DNA of 64,000 bases from Wenzhouxiangella marina. GTDB lineage: Bacteria; Pseudomonadota; Gammaproteobacteria; Xanthomonadales; Wenzhouxiangellaceae. Position 1 is the stretch's first letter. The number at the start of each line of letters is the position of its first letter. Of this stretch, positions 33,551-43,300 are shown one piece after another. Made by a program: the position numbers and the translations under genes. The notes beneath the pieces are model-generated. The model saw only the letters and a list, made by a program, of their open reading frames with translations, was not told the origin of the DNA and ran no database searches. The DNA lies in contig NZ_CP012154.1 of NCBI RefSeq assembly GCF_001187785.1, positions 1,358,501-1,422,500 on the forward strand, given 5' to 3'.

Positions 33551-35395
33551 ATGAGCGTGTCTTGCCGCGCCCATGGCGTGGCTGTATCAGGGGGCGGGCT
33601 GTTGCTGGTTCTTTCCTTGCTCCTTGCTGCGTGCTCGCCGCCGCCCGAACCGACCGTCGATACGAGCCCCGTAGACGCCGCCGCGCAGGGCTCGGATGAG
33701 CCCCGCTGGCGCTTCGAGGATATCGCTCAGGAAAGCGGCCTTGACTTCGTTCACTGGAACGGCATGTCCGGCGAGCTGTACTTTCCGGAACCCGTTGGTG
33801 CCGGAGGCGGTCTGGTCGACTTCGATGGCGACGGCGACCTCGACGTGATTCTGGTTCAAGGCGGTCCGCTGCAAAGCCCGGAGAGCAGTGATCCAACCGT
33901 CTTTCCACCGCCGGAAAGGCCGGGATTCCGCGTCTTCAGAAATGATCTTACGGCTGCTGCCGATGGCAGGCTCGAGCCGAACTTCGTCGATGTCACCGAA
34001 TCCAGCGGCTTGCGCTCGCTTGGCTACGGCATGGGCGTGGCCAGCGGTGATTACGACAACGATGGCCGCATCGATCTGTACCTGACGAACTTCGGCCATA
34101 ACGAGCTTTGGCGAAACGTATCGCGCGACGGTGTCATCGCCTTCGAGGATGTGACCGCGAGCGCCGGTGTCGATGATGCGCGTTGGTCCACCAGTGCGAG
34201 CTTCGTTGACCTGGATGGTGACGGTTGGCTGGATCTCTACGTCGCCAACTACGTGGAATTCAGCCTGGCGCTGCATCGTGAGTGCCGTTCGGGTTCGGGC
34301 CGGGAGGACTACTGTGGTCCGAACTCCTATGACGGTGTGGCTGACAGTCTTTTTCGAAATCTTGGCAACGGTCGTTTCGAAGACATCAGCGCCGAGACGG
34401 GAATTGCCGATGCGCCATCAAGCGGTCTGGGTGTCGTGACCGCCGATCTCGATCGCGATGGCCTCATCGACATCTACGTGGCCAATGATCTGAAGCGCAA
34501 TTTCCTGTGGCGCAACCTGGGGGTCATCGATGGACGCCTGCGTTTCGAGGAAATCGCATTGCTGAGTGGAACCGCCGTGTCCATGGAGGGCAGGGCTCAG
34601 GCGTCAATGGGTATCGTGGCTGGCGATGTGGACGGTGACGCCGACGATGATCTGTTCATGACTCACCTGAGCAGCGACTACAACACGCTCTATCTCAACG
34701 ATGGAAGCGGCCATTTCATCGATGCCTCGATGAACACGGGAATGGCAGTTCCCAGCCTTCCACATACGGGGTTCGGCACCGTTCTGATCGACATCGATAA
34801 CGATGGTGCTCTGGATGTTGCGATCGCGAACGGTGAAGTCCGCGTCATCGAATCACAGGTCGTCGCCGGCGACCCACTGCCACTCAAACAGACCAACCAG
34901 CTGTTGATGAATGACGGCCATGGCAGTTTCGAGGATGTCAGTACGCGGGCTGGAATCGAGTTTTCCCGCCTGGAAGTCAGTCGCGCCCTGGCCATCGGAG
35001 ATATCGACAACGACGGACGCAGCGATCTGCTGCTGACCAACAACAGTGGCCCGGCCCGCCTGCTGCTCAATCGCAGTGACAGTCAGCATCATTGGATCGG
35101 TTTGCGTTTCATCAATGCCCAAGGGCGCGACGCGCTCGGTCTGCGTGTGGGTGTTCGTCGCGCGGATGGGCAATGGGCCTGGCGCCGGGTTGCTACCGAT
35201 GGCAGCTATCTCGCTGCCAATGACCCGAGGTTGCTGTTCGGTCTGGGCGAGTCCGACGGTCCCGTGGAGGTGCAGGCGATCCTTCTCGATGGCAGCATTC
35301 GAAACTGGACCGACCTGACGCCGGATCGATACCACACCCTGTATCTCGAGATGACGCAGCCGCCTTCGCCAGCGCTCGGCTCGCAGCCACGATGA
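33551..35395 (+). CDS. CRTAC1-like FG-GAP lipoprotein with ASPIC/UnbV C-terminal domain
   Basis: 614 residues from ATG 33551. The leader GGGLLLVLSLLLAACSPPP has a lipobox. Calcium-binding FG-GAP loops recur (DFDGDGDLDV, DYDNDGRIDL, DLDGDGWLDL, DLDRDGLIDI, DVDGDADDDL, DIDNDGALDV, DIDNDGRSDL), implying a seven-bladed propeller. The last 80 residues match the ASPIC/UnbV domain (GRDALGLRVGVRRADGQWAWRRV). A second, truncated relative lies at 62937. Outer-membrane or periplasmic; ligand unknown. 44 bp upstream of the sulfotransferase gene. Confidence 0.9.
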   Translation: MSVSCRAHGVAVSGGGLLLVLSLLLAACSPPPEPTVDTSPVDAAAQGSDEPRWRFEDIAQESGLDFVHWNGMSGELYFPEPVGAGGGLVDFDGDGDLDVILVQGGPLQSPESSDPTVFPPPERPGFRVFRNDLTAAADGRLEPNFVDVTESSGLRSLGYGMGVASGDYDNDGRIDLYLTNFGHNELWRNVSRDGVIAFEDVTASAGVDDARWSTSASFVDLDGDGWLDLYVANYVEFSLALHRECRSGSGREDYCGPNSYDGVADSLFRNLGNGRFEDISAETGIADAPSSGLGVVTADLDRDGLIDIYVANDLKRNFLWRNLGVIDGRLRFEEIALLSGTAVSMEGRAQASMGIVAGDVDGDADDDLFMTHLSSDYNTLYLNDGSGHFIDASMNTGMAVPSLPHTGFGTVLIDIDNDGALDVAIANGEVRVIESQVVAGDPLPLKQTNQLLMNDGHGSFEDVSTRAGIEFSRLEVSRALAIGDIDNDGRSDLLLTNNSGPARLLLNRSDSQHHWIGLRFINAQGRDALGLRVGVRRADGQWAWRRVATDGSYLAANDPRLLFGLGESDGPVEVQAILLDGSIRNWTDLTPDRYHTLYLEMTQPPSPALGSQPR

Positions 35396-35439
35396 CGCTT
35401 TCCTTTCGGATCGGCCTGTTCTGACTCGTCGGTTGTCAG

Positions 35440-36570
35440 ATGGATACGAGGTCGCCTCAACCGCCCGATTTTCAACCGCCGAGTTGGTCAGCGAGGCTGG
35501 GCAGCTGGATGTTACAGGCCGGGCGCCCCGGCCTGGCGTGGCTGGCGGGGCTTGAAACGCGACAGCTGACCGAGGAAATCGCTGCGAACCCGCCCCGCGC
35601 GCCAATCTTCATTGCCGGTGTGGCCCGCTCGGGCAGCACGATCCTGCTTCAGGCCCTGGCCTCGCTGCCGGGCCTGGCGAGCCCTCGATACCGCGACTAC
35701 CCGCCGGTCTGGCTTCCCTACTGGTGGGACCGGTTACGTCAGCAGCTCCCTTTGCCGTCGACCAGGCCGAAGCCCCGAGCGCACGCCGATGGCATCGATG
35801 TGACGCCGGACAGCCCGGAGGCGCTGGACGAGATCTTCTGGATGCACTTCTTTCCTCGGCGGCATGATCCTGGTCTGGACCAGCGCCTCGGGCCGGGCCA
35901 GGAACGGGCCGATTTCACCGCCTTCTACCGGGCCCATATCAGCAAGCTCCTGCACACACGCGGAGCCGAGCGCTACCTGTGCAAAGGCAACTACAACCTG
36001 CTCCGCCTGCCACTCTTGTTGCGCATGTTTCCGGACGCGCGTCTGGTCGTCCCCATCCGTTCTCCCTACACGCAGGTGCCGTCCTTGCTCCGGCAACATC
36101 GGCGCTTCAGCATGCTGAGCCAGCACTGGCCCAGCGTGGCCAGGCAACTCGCTCGTAGCGGCCATTTCGAGTTCGGGCCGCAGCGGCGCGCAGAATGTGC
36201 CGGCGACCTGGCCGAGGCTCAGCGGATTGAAGCCGAGTTTTCCGCCGGTGATGATCTGGCGGCCTATGCCCGCCAGTGGGCTTCGAGCTATGGCGCGTTG
36301 GCCGATTGCCTGTCTCGCCACGACGACCTGGCTGAGGCGGTCTTGCTGGTGCATCACGAGCAGCTCTGTTCAGAGCCCGAGACAACGCTGAACCGCTTGT
36401 CGGCACACTGCCGCCTCGATCATCGACAGCACCAGCAGCTGCTGGAAACCTGGCCGGCCCGCCTGCGCTCGCCGTCCGAAGGTCCACCGCTCTCATCGGC
36501 GGAGCGCGACATTATTACCGCTCACTGCGCCGGGATTGCCGACCACTTCGCTTGCTCCTCGACGCCCTAG
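35440..36570 (+). CDS. Sulfotransferase-family protein
   Basis: 376 residues. PAPS 5'-phosphosulfate loop at about 58-72 (IFIAGVARSGSTILLQ) and a 3'-phosphate-binding-like segment FPDARLVVPIRSPYTQVPSLLRQH. It is longer than the 9867 sulfotransferase and only distantly similar. No signal peptide, so cytosolic, unlike the two lipoproteins encoded upstream. It may modify a precursor that the lipoproteins later handle; the acceptor is unknown. Confidence 0.86.
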   Translation: MDTRSPQPPDFQPPSWSARLGSWMLQAGRPGLAWLAGLETRQLTEEIAANPPRAPIFIAGVARSGSTILLQALASLPGLASPRYRDYPPVWLPYWWDRLRQQLPLPSTRPKPRAHADGIDVTPDSPEALDEIFWMHFFPRRHDPGLDQRLGPGQERADFTAFYRAHISKLLHTRGAERYLCKGNYNLLRLPLLLRMFPDARLVVPIRSPYTQVPSLLRQHRRFSMLSQHWPSVARQLARSGHFEFGPQRRAECAGDLAEAQRIEAEFSAGDDLAAYARQWASSYGALADCLSRHDDLAEAVLLVHHEQLCSEPETTLNRLSAHCRLDHRQHQQLLETWPARLRSPSEGPPLSSAERDIITAHCAGIADHFACSSTP

Positions 36571-36719
36571 GCGGAAGGGCTTTCGACTCGCCGGGGAGCG
36601 ATTGCAGTAGCGGCCTTCAGGCGCGGGCCAATCGAAGCCGAGTGCTTTGGCTCTGCTCGCTTCAGCAGGTGTCGCAGATCGCTGACGTCCAGGGTCAGGG
36701 CATCGAAGGCGGTGCTGGA

Positions 36720-38108
36720 TCAGTCGGACTGAAAACGGTCACTGAACAGCTGGTCCTGGTCGGCGCTCCACTCGTAGGCGCCGCAATCGACGGTCGTGCC
36801 GACGACCCGTGCTTCGAAGTCGGCATCGATCAGCCCGATGCCGCCGACGGGTGCATTGATGCAGCTGTCGATTGCCGAGGAGCCCGTGGAAAGCCGGTAA
36901 TTGCCGTTGGCGAAATCGATCACTCCGGGATCGATGGCGACGATATTGCCGGCGCTCAGGTTGTTGCCGTTGCCGTCGTCACCGAACACGAATTGCGCTA
37001 CACCGTTGCCGAAAGCCACCGCGTTGTATTGAGTTTGGGTGTTGTTGCTGCCGTCTTCGTGGCGGATGCCGTCGACGTCGTTGTTGACCGCCGTGGTATT
37101 GATCGCATATACCTGAGCCGTTGATACGGCGTCGATACCGAGCCCCGACACATTGTTTCCATCCACCACGGCGATGCTGCGAAGCGTGACGTTGCCATCC
37201 GCTGCGTCGACCTCGAGCTGTGACGCGCCCGTCGCGCTGCCATCGCGGCGATTGCCGCGGAACTCCGCACCCTCGATGGTCACGAAGGGACCGGACGCGC
37301 TGGGGTTGTTGATCACGCGCATCCCGGCGCCTTCGCTGACAGCGTCTGACACGACCTGATTGTTTCGTACCGACAAGCGCGTCAACGTCGCCGATGGATC
37401 ACCGCCGCCGCCCACGTCCACGGCGAGACCGCCTCCTCTTGCGACGACGGAACCGAAAGCGGAATTGTTGATGAAGGTCAGGCCGTTACCAGTAAAGCTT
37501 CCGTCGTCGGCCGTCACCAGCAGACCGCCGCCGGATACGGTCCCCCCGGACACCAGGTTCTGGGCGAACAGGCATTGACCCACTTCAGCGGTCGAATTGC
37601 CCAGCTGCTGGATTCTCACACCACCGCCTCCACCGGTGCCCGTTGACGCGTTGGCCGCGTTGCGGAGCACGCGACATTGAGCCAGCTCGAAGCTGGCATT
37701 GCCATCGACGACGATGTCGGCGCCGGCACCGCCGACATTGGCAGAACCGTCGGCAAGGGTCAGGTTGCGTACCAGCACCTGGCCGGCGTTGATGGTCAGG
37801 GAAAGGACCCGCTGGCTCTGAGACCCCGTCAGCTCGGTCGCGCTGGGGTCATCGACGCCGCTACTGAAGCTGGAATTCCAGCCTCCGATGATCTCCAGAA
37901 AGAAGTTCTCGTTCAGGGTGGCCGTCGCAGAGGTCTGGAGTAGTCCGGCCTGAATCCGGATTTCATCATCCTCGCCGTTGTTCTGCGCCACATTCAGCGC
38001 TGCCTGAAGGCTCGGATACGTGCCGTTCGGACCCACCGTCAGGACCTCCGCCGAGACCGATGCGCCGGCGCCCATCGCCAGCAAAAGAGTGCAGATTCTG
38101 AAGTTCAT
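36720..38108 (-). CDS. Secreted right-handed beta-helix protein (choice-of-anchor Q type) with DRFQ tail
   Basis: 462 residues from ATG 38108 (signal peptide MNFRICTLLLAMGAGASVSA). In-frame TTG/GTG codons upstream make the start slightly uncertain. Repeated beta-helix rungs run from about 60 to 370. The final domain (YRLSTGSSAIDSC...IDADFEARVVG...VDCGAYEW) is the 'choice-of-anchor Q' domain. After a short acidic linker the protein ends LFSDRFQSD, the DRF[E/Q] signature. Probably surface-exposed, possibly polysaccharide-binding; no catalytic residues are evident. Confidence 0.88.
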   Translation of the reverse strand: MNFRICTLLLAMGAGASVSAEVLTVGPNGTYPSLQAALNVAQNNGEDDEIRIQAGLLQTSATATLNENFFLEIIGGWNSSFSSGVDDPSATELTGSQSQRVLSLTINAGQVLVRNLTLADGSANVGGAGADIVVDGNASFELAQCRVLRNAANASTGTGGGGGVRIQQLGNSTAEVGQCLFAQNLVSGGTVSGGGLLVTADDGSFTGNGLTFINNSAFGSVVARGGGLAVDVGGGGDPSATLTRLSVRNNQVVSDAVSEGAGMRVINNPSASGPFVTIEGAEFRGNRRDGSATGASQLEVDAADGNVTLRSIAVVDGNNVSGLGIDAVSTAQVYAINTTAVNNDVDGIRHEDGSNNTQTQYNAVAFGNGVAQFVFGDDGNGNNLSAGNIVAIDPGVIDFANGNYRLSTGSSAIDSCINAPVGGIGLIDADFEARVVGTTVDCGAYEWSADQDQLFSDRFQSD

Positions 38109-38250
38109 TTCCTGAAGACCCACTGACAAGCCGCGCCGCTAATGTACTGGCATCGAACTCGAGCGTCCACCGCCTGTGCCTCGCGGATAAAAAAGATCAC
38201 GCGTAATGAGGCACCGAAACGAGGGTCAGGCCGAGACGAGGGCAGCCACA

Positions 38251-38278
38251 TTGGCGGCCGAGCTTTGGGGGCTATACT
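38251..38278 (+). promoter_or_regulatory. Putative promoter of the SnoaL-like lipoprotein gene
   Basis: TTGGCG (38251-38256), a 16-bp spacer and TATACT (38273-38278), about 25 bp before the predicted ATG at 38310. It supports 38310 over the far-upstream in-frame start at 38142. Confidence 0.5.
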
Positions 38279-38309
38279 GCCATTTCCATTCCCTTCGGCC
38301 GCCTTGACC

Positions 38310-38771
38310 ATGATCCGCAGCTGCGCTCTCCTGATTCTGATCCTTCTCCTTCCTGCTTGCTCGTCTCAGCTCCCTCTCGCCGAGTCGAATCGCGCGCTGG
38401 TCGATCAGGCCTACAAGGACTTCGCCAACGGCGACGTCGAATCCTTCCTGTCAATTCTCGATCCTGAAGTTTCATGGACCGACGCCGAAGGTTATCCCTA
38501 TGCTGGTACCTACGTCGGGCCCGACGCGTTGCTGGAGGGTCTGATTGCGCGCATCGGTTCGGAATGGGACGATTACGTGGTGCGTTCGGACGTCCTGGTT
38601 GCGGACGGCGATCGTGTCGTTGCCATCGGGGTCTACAGCGGCACCTACAAGGCCACGGGGAAGACCGTCGAAGCGCCGTTTGCCCACGTATGGCAACTGC
38701 GCGATGGCAAGGTCATCACCTTCCGTCAGTTCACCGATGGACCGCCTTGGCAGCGAGCGCTCGAGCCATGA
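38310..38771 (+). CDS. SnoaL-like (NTF2 fold) lipoprotein
   Basis: 153 residues. Lipobox LLLPACSS with Cys16. The mature part is one NTF2-like alpha+beta domain (VDQAYKDFANGDVESFLSILDPEVSWTDAEG...GPDALLEGLIARIGSEWDDYV...HVWQLRDGKVITFRQFTD), the SnoaL-like pattern. Such domains bind small hydrophobic ligands or act as isomerases; the role here is unknown. The start at 38310 is supported by the signal peptide and nearby promoter. Divergent from the beta-helix gene. Confidence 0.82.
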   Translation: MIRSCALLILILLLPACSSQLPLAESNRALVDQAYKDFANGDVESFLSILDPEVSWTDAEGYPYAGTYVGPDALLEGLIARIGSEWDDYVVRSDVLVADGDRVVAIGVYSGTYKATGKTVEAPFAHVWQLRDGKVITFRQFTDGPPWQRALEP

Positions 38772-38888
38772 TGGTTCACTGAATCCGGCTCGGGACTGAC
38801 GCGAGACGAGTGCCGCAAGGCGAGCGTCGACCCTGGCCGATTTCAGCGCTATGCTTCGAGCATGCCTGAAGCCTCGTGGAATGTCTGA

Positions 38889-40157
38889 ATGAAAGTCGCC
38901 ATCGTCGGCGCGGGCATCGTTGGCGCGACTACCGCTCTCGTGCTCGCCGAGCGCGGCCTCGAGGTCACGCTCATCGATGCCGAGGCCGAGGCGGGGCTCG
39001 GGACCAGCTACGCCAACGGCAGCAGCATCACGCCGATCCACGCCGAACCCTGGAACCCACCCGGCACGATCCGGAAGCTTCCGGGCGCGCTGTTCAATCC
39101 CCGCTCGCCGGTCCGGATCTCGCTGCGGGCGCTGCCCGGCTTGTTCCATTGGGGGCGCCGCTTCATTCGCGAATCCGACTCCGCGCGCTATCAGGCCAAT
39201 GCCCGCCATAGCATCCGCCTGGCGCTCTACGCCAAGCGCTGTCTGGTCGAGCTGCGCAAGCGTTATGACTTCAGCTATGACCAATGGGCAGACGGCTCCA
39301 TGGAGCTGTATCGCAGCCGCGACGCGCTGGACGGGATCATCGAGTTCCGTCGCCAGCTCGATCTGCCGGGCATCGAGTTTCAAACACTGGATCGAGATGA
39401 GATCGTCGCCCGAGAACCGACGCTCGAACCCGTAGCCGTAGATTTCCATGGCGGGCTCTGGATGCAGGCGCACGAATCGGGCGACGCGCGCCGCTTCAGT
39501 GCCGAAGCGGCTCGCGTGGTACAGGGCCTCGGTGCCGATGTGCGCTTCGGAACACCCGTCGACGCCATCGAGCTGAGCGCGGGCTCCATCCCGACCCTGC
39601 GCATCGGGACGGACCGACTGCAGGTCGATCGCATCGTCCTCTGCACCGGTACCGCCACGAATCGACTGCTGGAGCCCCTTGGCCTGAAGGTGCCGATCTA
39701 TCCGATCCGTGGCTACTCACTCACCGTGCCGCTCCCGCCGAAGGCGAGCGCGCCACAGGTTCCGCTGCTGGACGCCGAACGCCGCTTCGTCGTTGCACGG
39801 CTCGGGCCGGAGCGCCTGCGTATCGCCGGCTTTGCTGATTTCTGCGGCCCGCGGCGCGGTCTCCCCAAGGCCAGGCTGAACCTGCTGCGGGATTCGGCGG
39901 AAGCGCTGCTCCCCGGCCTGGCGAAAGACCTCCGGTGCGAGGCCGTCGAGCCCTGGTGCGGCCTCCGACCGATGACCCCCGATGGCCCGCCCCTGATCGG
40001 CCCGACGCCCATCGATGGGCTCTGGCTGAACACCGGGCATGGGGCGATGGGCTGGACCCAGGCGGCCGGCTCGGCGGCACTGCTGGCCGACCTACTCACC
40101 GGTCAGACCCCGGCCATCGAACCGGACGGGCTCGATGCTCGACGTGCCTTTCGGTGA
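38889..40157 (+). CDS. dadA: D-amino-acid dehydrogenase family FAD oxidoreductase
   Basis: 422 residues, close to the usual length of about 430 for DadA. N-terminal FAD-binding Rossmann motif KVAIVGAGIVGATTALVLAERGLEVTLID. The family block at about 30-45 is GTSYANGSSITP, and the C-terminal FAD block is PWCGLRPMTPDGPPLIGPTPIDGLWLNTGHGAMGWTQAAGSA. It oxidatively deaminates D-amino acids at the membrane. The usual partner racemase gene is not adjacent, so substrate specificity is inferred from family only. Confidence 0.9.
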   Translation: MKVAIVGAGIVGATTALVLAERGLEVTLIDAEAEAGLGTSYANGSSITPIHAEPWNPPGTIRKLPGALFNPRSPVRISLRALPGLFHWGRRFIRESDSARYQANARHSIRLALYAKRCLVELRKRYDFSYDQWADGSMELYRSRDALDGIIEFRRQLDLPGIEFQTLDRDEIVAREPTLEPVAVDFHGGLWMQAHESGDARRFSAEAARVVQGLGADVRFGTPVDAIELSAGSIPTLRIGTDRLQVDRIVLCTGTATNRLLEPLGLKVPIYPIRGYSLTVPLPPKASAPQVPLLDAERRFVVARLGPERLRIAGFADFCGPRRGLPKARLNLLRDSAEALLPGLAKDLRCEAVEPWCGLRPMTPDGPPLIGPTPIDGLWLNTGHGAMGWTQAAGSAALLADLLTGQTPAIEPDGLDARRAFR

Positions 40158-40273
40158 TCGGGGCGGGTTCAGACGATCAGTAAGGGAACTGGGCCCGAAA
40201 TGGCGGGTGCGCCCTGCCTTTCAGTCTTCGCCACCGGGCACCGCTCGAGCGCTCGAGCGAGCCAATTCGATGT

Positions 40274-40302
40274 TTGCCCGGGTCTTCCTTTGGCGCTAGA
40301 GT
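40274..40302 (+). promoter_or_regulatory. Putative promoter of the large beta-helix gene
   Basis: TTGCCC (40274-40279), a 17-bp spacer and TAGAGT (40297-40302), about 31 bp before the ATG at 40334. A perfect 16-bp palindrome GCTCGAGCGCTCGAGC (40243-40258) lies just upstream and could be a binding site. Confidence 0.4.
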
Positions 40303-40333
40303 GTGGCGTTGACAAAGGGGAGACCCACTTCGC

Positions 40334-43300
40334 ATGCTGAAGGCAATGTTCGCCCGCGTTGGACGCGGCCTCCACGGGCGCTTGAATGGGTGGTCCCCTT
40401 CCCACGGGCGCAGGGTTTTCATTCCTGGCTTCGCGCTCCTGTGTGTCTGTGTCACAGCGCCTGCGCAGGTCTGGGCCCGTTTGGATCCTGCGCCTCTCCC
40501 CTCGATTCAGGACATCCCAGCCCACGATGCGCTTCGGACGGGCGAATCGCAGTCGAAAGCGGCGTCAGGCGCTGCGCAGATCATCGACGAGGCCTCGTCG
40601 GCGAATCGATCGGCAATCGAGCGTATGAACGCCACGGCTCGCCGCGCCGCGGCCGCTTCGACGATGCCGGCCTGGTACGCTGCTGCCGGCGGTGCGGCAA
40701 CGATCACGGTCAACACGCTCGCTGGTGATGACGACGGGGTCTGCGGGACCAACCCGGTCGACCCGGTTCAGGACTGCTCGGTGCTGGAGGCCGTGACCCT
40801 CGCCAACAGCGGTGCAGGTGCCGACGTGATCGCCTTCAGCGTCTCGGGAACGATCCCGCTCAGCGCCGCGCTCGTGCTGCTGGAAACGGTCCATCTCGAC
40901 GGTACGACCGCGCCCGGTGGCGCTGGATCGGTCTTTCTCGATGGGCAGGACCTGGTCCAGAACGTCGTGACCGTCTCCGGCGGGGTCGGCTCGGTCATCG
41001 AAGGGCTGACGATCGGGCAGTCGGCGAGGTCGGGGATTCTGATCGCTTCGCCAGCCGCGAATGTCTCCGTCCTGGGCAACTTCATCGGGACGAATGCGGC
41101 CGGGGACGACCTCGGCAACGACACGACGACCTTGGGCAGCGCGGGCGTGCGGATCGAGGGCGCCAGCGGCACCGTGATCGGGAGTATGTCCGCGAACGAG
41201 GCCAACGTCATCGGCTTTGGCCGCAGTGGGATCACCAATACGGCGGACACTTCGGACACGCTGATCGTCGGCAACTTCATCGGGACCAATGCGGCAGGGG
41301 CCGATCTTGGTAACACGCTTTCCGGTCTTTTTATGACGGGCTCGACTGCCATCGTGGGCGGGTCTGCGCCTGGCGCGGCCAATGTCATCGGCTTCAACGG
41401 AAGTTCAGGCATCGCATTTTCGGGGCCGAGTGCCACGGGGAACGTCGTGGTCGGCAACTTCGTTGGCACGAATGCATCGGGGGCCAACCTCGGCAATGGG
41501 ACCAATGGCATTGCGCTCGTCGATGCGTCGAACAATACGGTCGGTGGCACGGCGCCGGGCGAGGGCAATACCGTTGGATTCAGCTTCGGTGATGGGATCA
41601 TCATTGCGCAATTCGGCGCCGCGGCGACGGGCAACCTCGTGCAGGGCAATTTCGTGGGGACCGATGCCACGGGGACGAACCTGGGCAATGGCGCGAGTGG
41701 CGTCGTCATCCAGGACGCCTCGGGCAATACGATCGGTGGGAGCCTCCCCGGCGCGGGCAATGTCATCGGAGCCAATGCCGGCAGCGGGGTGTTCATCGGG
41801 GGCTTCAGCCAGGTCACCACGGGCAACGTGATCTCGGGGAACTACATCGGTACGAACGCGGCCGGCGCGGCCCTGGGCAATGGCAGCGACGGAATCTTCA
41901 TCCAGAACGCCTCGGACACGATCGTCGGCGGGAGCGGATCCGAGGCAGGAAACACGATTGGGTTCAACGCGAGCCATGGGATCCGGATCGGGGCCTTCGA
42001 TGGTCAGACAGCGTCGGGCAATCTCGTCCAGGGCAATCTTGTGGGAACCAGCGAAGGCGCTGCCAATCTCGGCAACTTGGCCGCTGGCGTGTTCATCCAG
42101 AATGCCTCAGGGAACACCGTGGGCGGCACCGCGCCTGGTGAGGGGAACACGATCGGCTTCAACGCAAGCCACGGCATCTGGATCGCGTCCCAGGACGGCC
42201 AAGCGACGGCGGGCAATCTGGTTCAGGGAAACTTCGTCGGGACGAATGAAACTGGCGCCGATCTTGGCAACGGCGCCATCGGTATTCTCAACCGGGACGC
42301 ATCGGATAACCTGATCGGTGGGACCATGCCGGGCGCAGGCAATGTGGTCGGCTTCAACAGCTCGGGAATCGTCGTCAGCGGTCTGGCTGCCACTGGGATC
42401 ACGGTGCAGGGCAACTTCGTCGGGACCGATGCGGCGGGAGCCGATCTTGGCAACGACGGCTCGGGCATTTCCATCGAGAACGCCTCGAGCAGTTTGATTG
42501 GCGGGACCGTGGCCAGCGCAGGCAACGTGGTCGGCTTCAATCAGGATGGAATCGCCTTCATCGGCCAGACGGCCACCGGGAATACCGCCCAGGGCAACTT
42601 CGTCGGGACCAATGCAACCGGCGGCAATCTCGGAAATGCGGCCAGCGGCATTGTCATCGTGAATGCCTCGACCAATACGGTCGGTGGCACCGCGCCCGGC
42701 GCAGGCAACGTCGTGGGCTTCGGTTCCATCGGCGTCGCCATCGCCCGAACGGCTTCGTCGACGACGAACAACACGGTTCAGGGTAATTACATCGGCACCA
42801 ACTCAGCGGGGGCCGAGCTTGGTAATGCCAGCTACGGCATTCTCGTTCAGGATGCGTCGGACAACTTTGTCGGTGGGGCAGCGCCCGGCGCGGGCAATAT
42901 CCTGGGCTTCAGTGCTTACGGTATCGTGGTGGTCTCATTCGGTCCGCCGGCGACGGGCAACGCGATTGCAGGCAACTTCGTGGGAACGAATTCGAGCGGG
43001 GCGAACCTGGGCCATATGAACGATGGCATCTACCTTCAGGACGCCACCGACAACCTTGTCGGCGGGACCGCACCCGGCGCAGGCAATACGATTGCCTTCA
43101 GTGGCGGCAACGGTGTTTTGGCCGAGACTGCCGGTACCACGGGCAATGCCCTGATCGGAAATTTCATCGGAACCAACGCCACTGGCGACGATCTGGGCAA
43201 CGCAGGTGATGGCATTCGCCTCCGTGGCGGTTCCTCGGGCAACATCGTGGGCGGGGCCGCAGCGGGTGAAGGCAACACGATCGGCTTCAATGTATTCGGC

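Noticed and set aside
40309-40314. Perfect TTGACA just before the large beta-helix gene
   Set aside because: Only 19 bp before the ATG, so a matching -10 would fall inside the coding region; a better-placed promoter is at 40274-40302.
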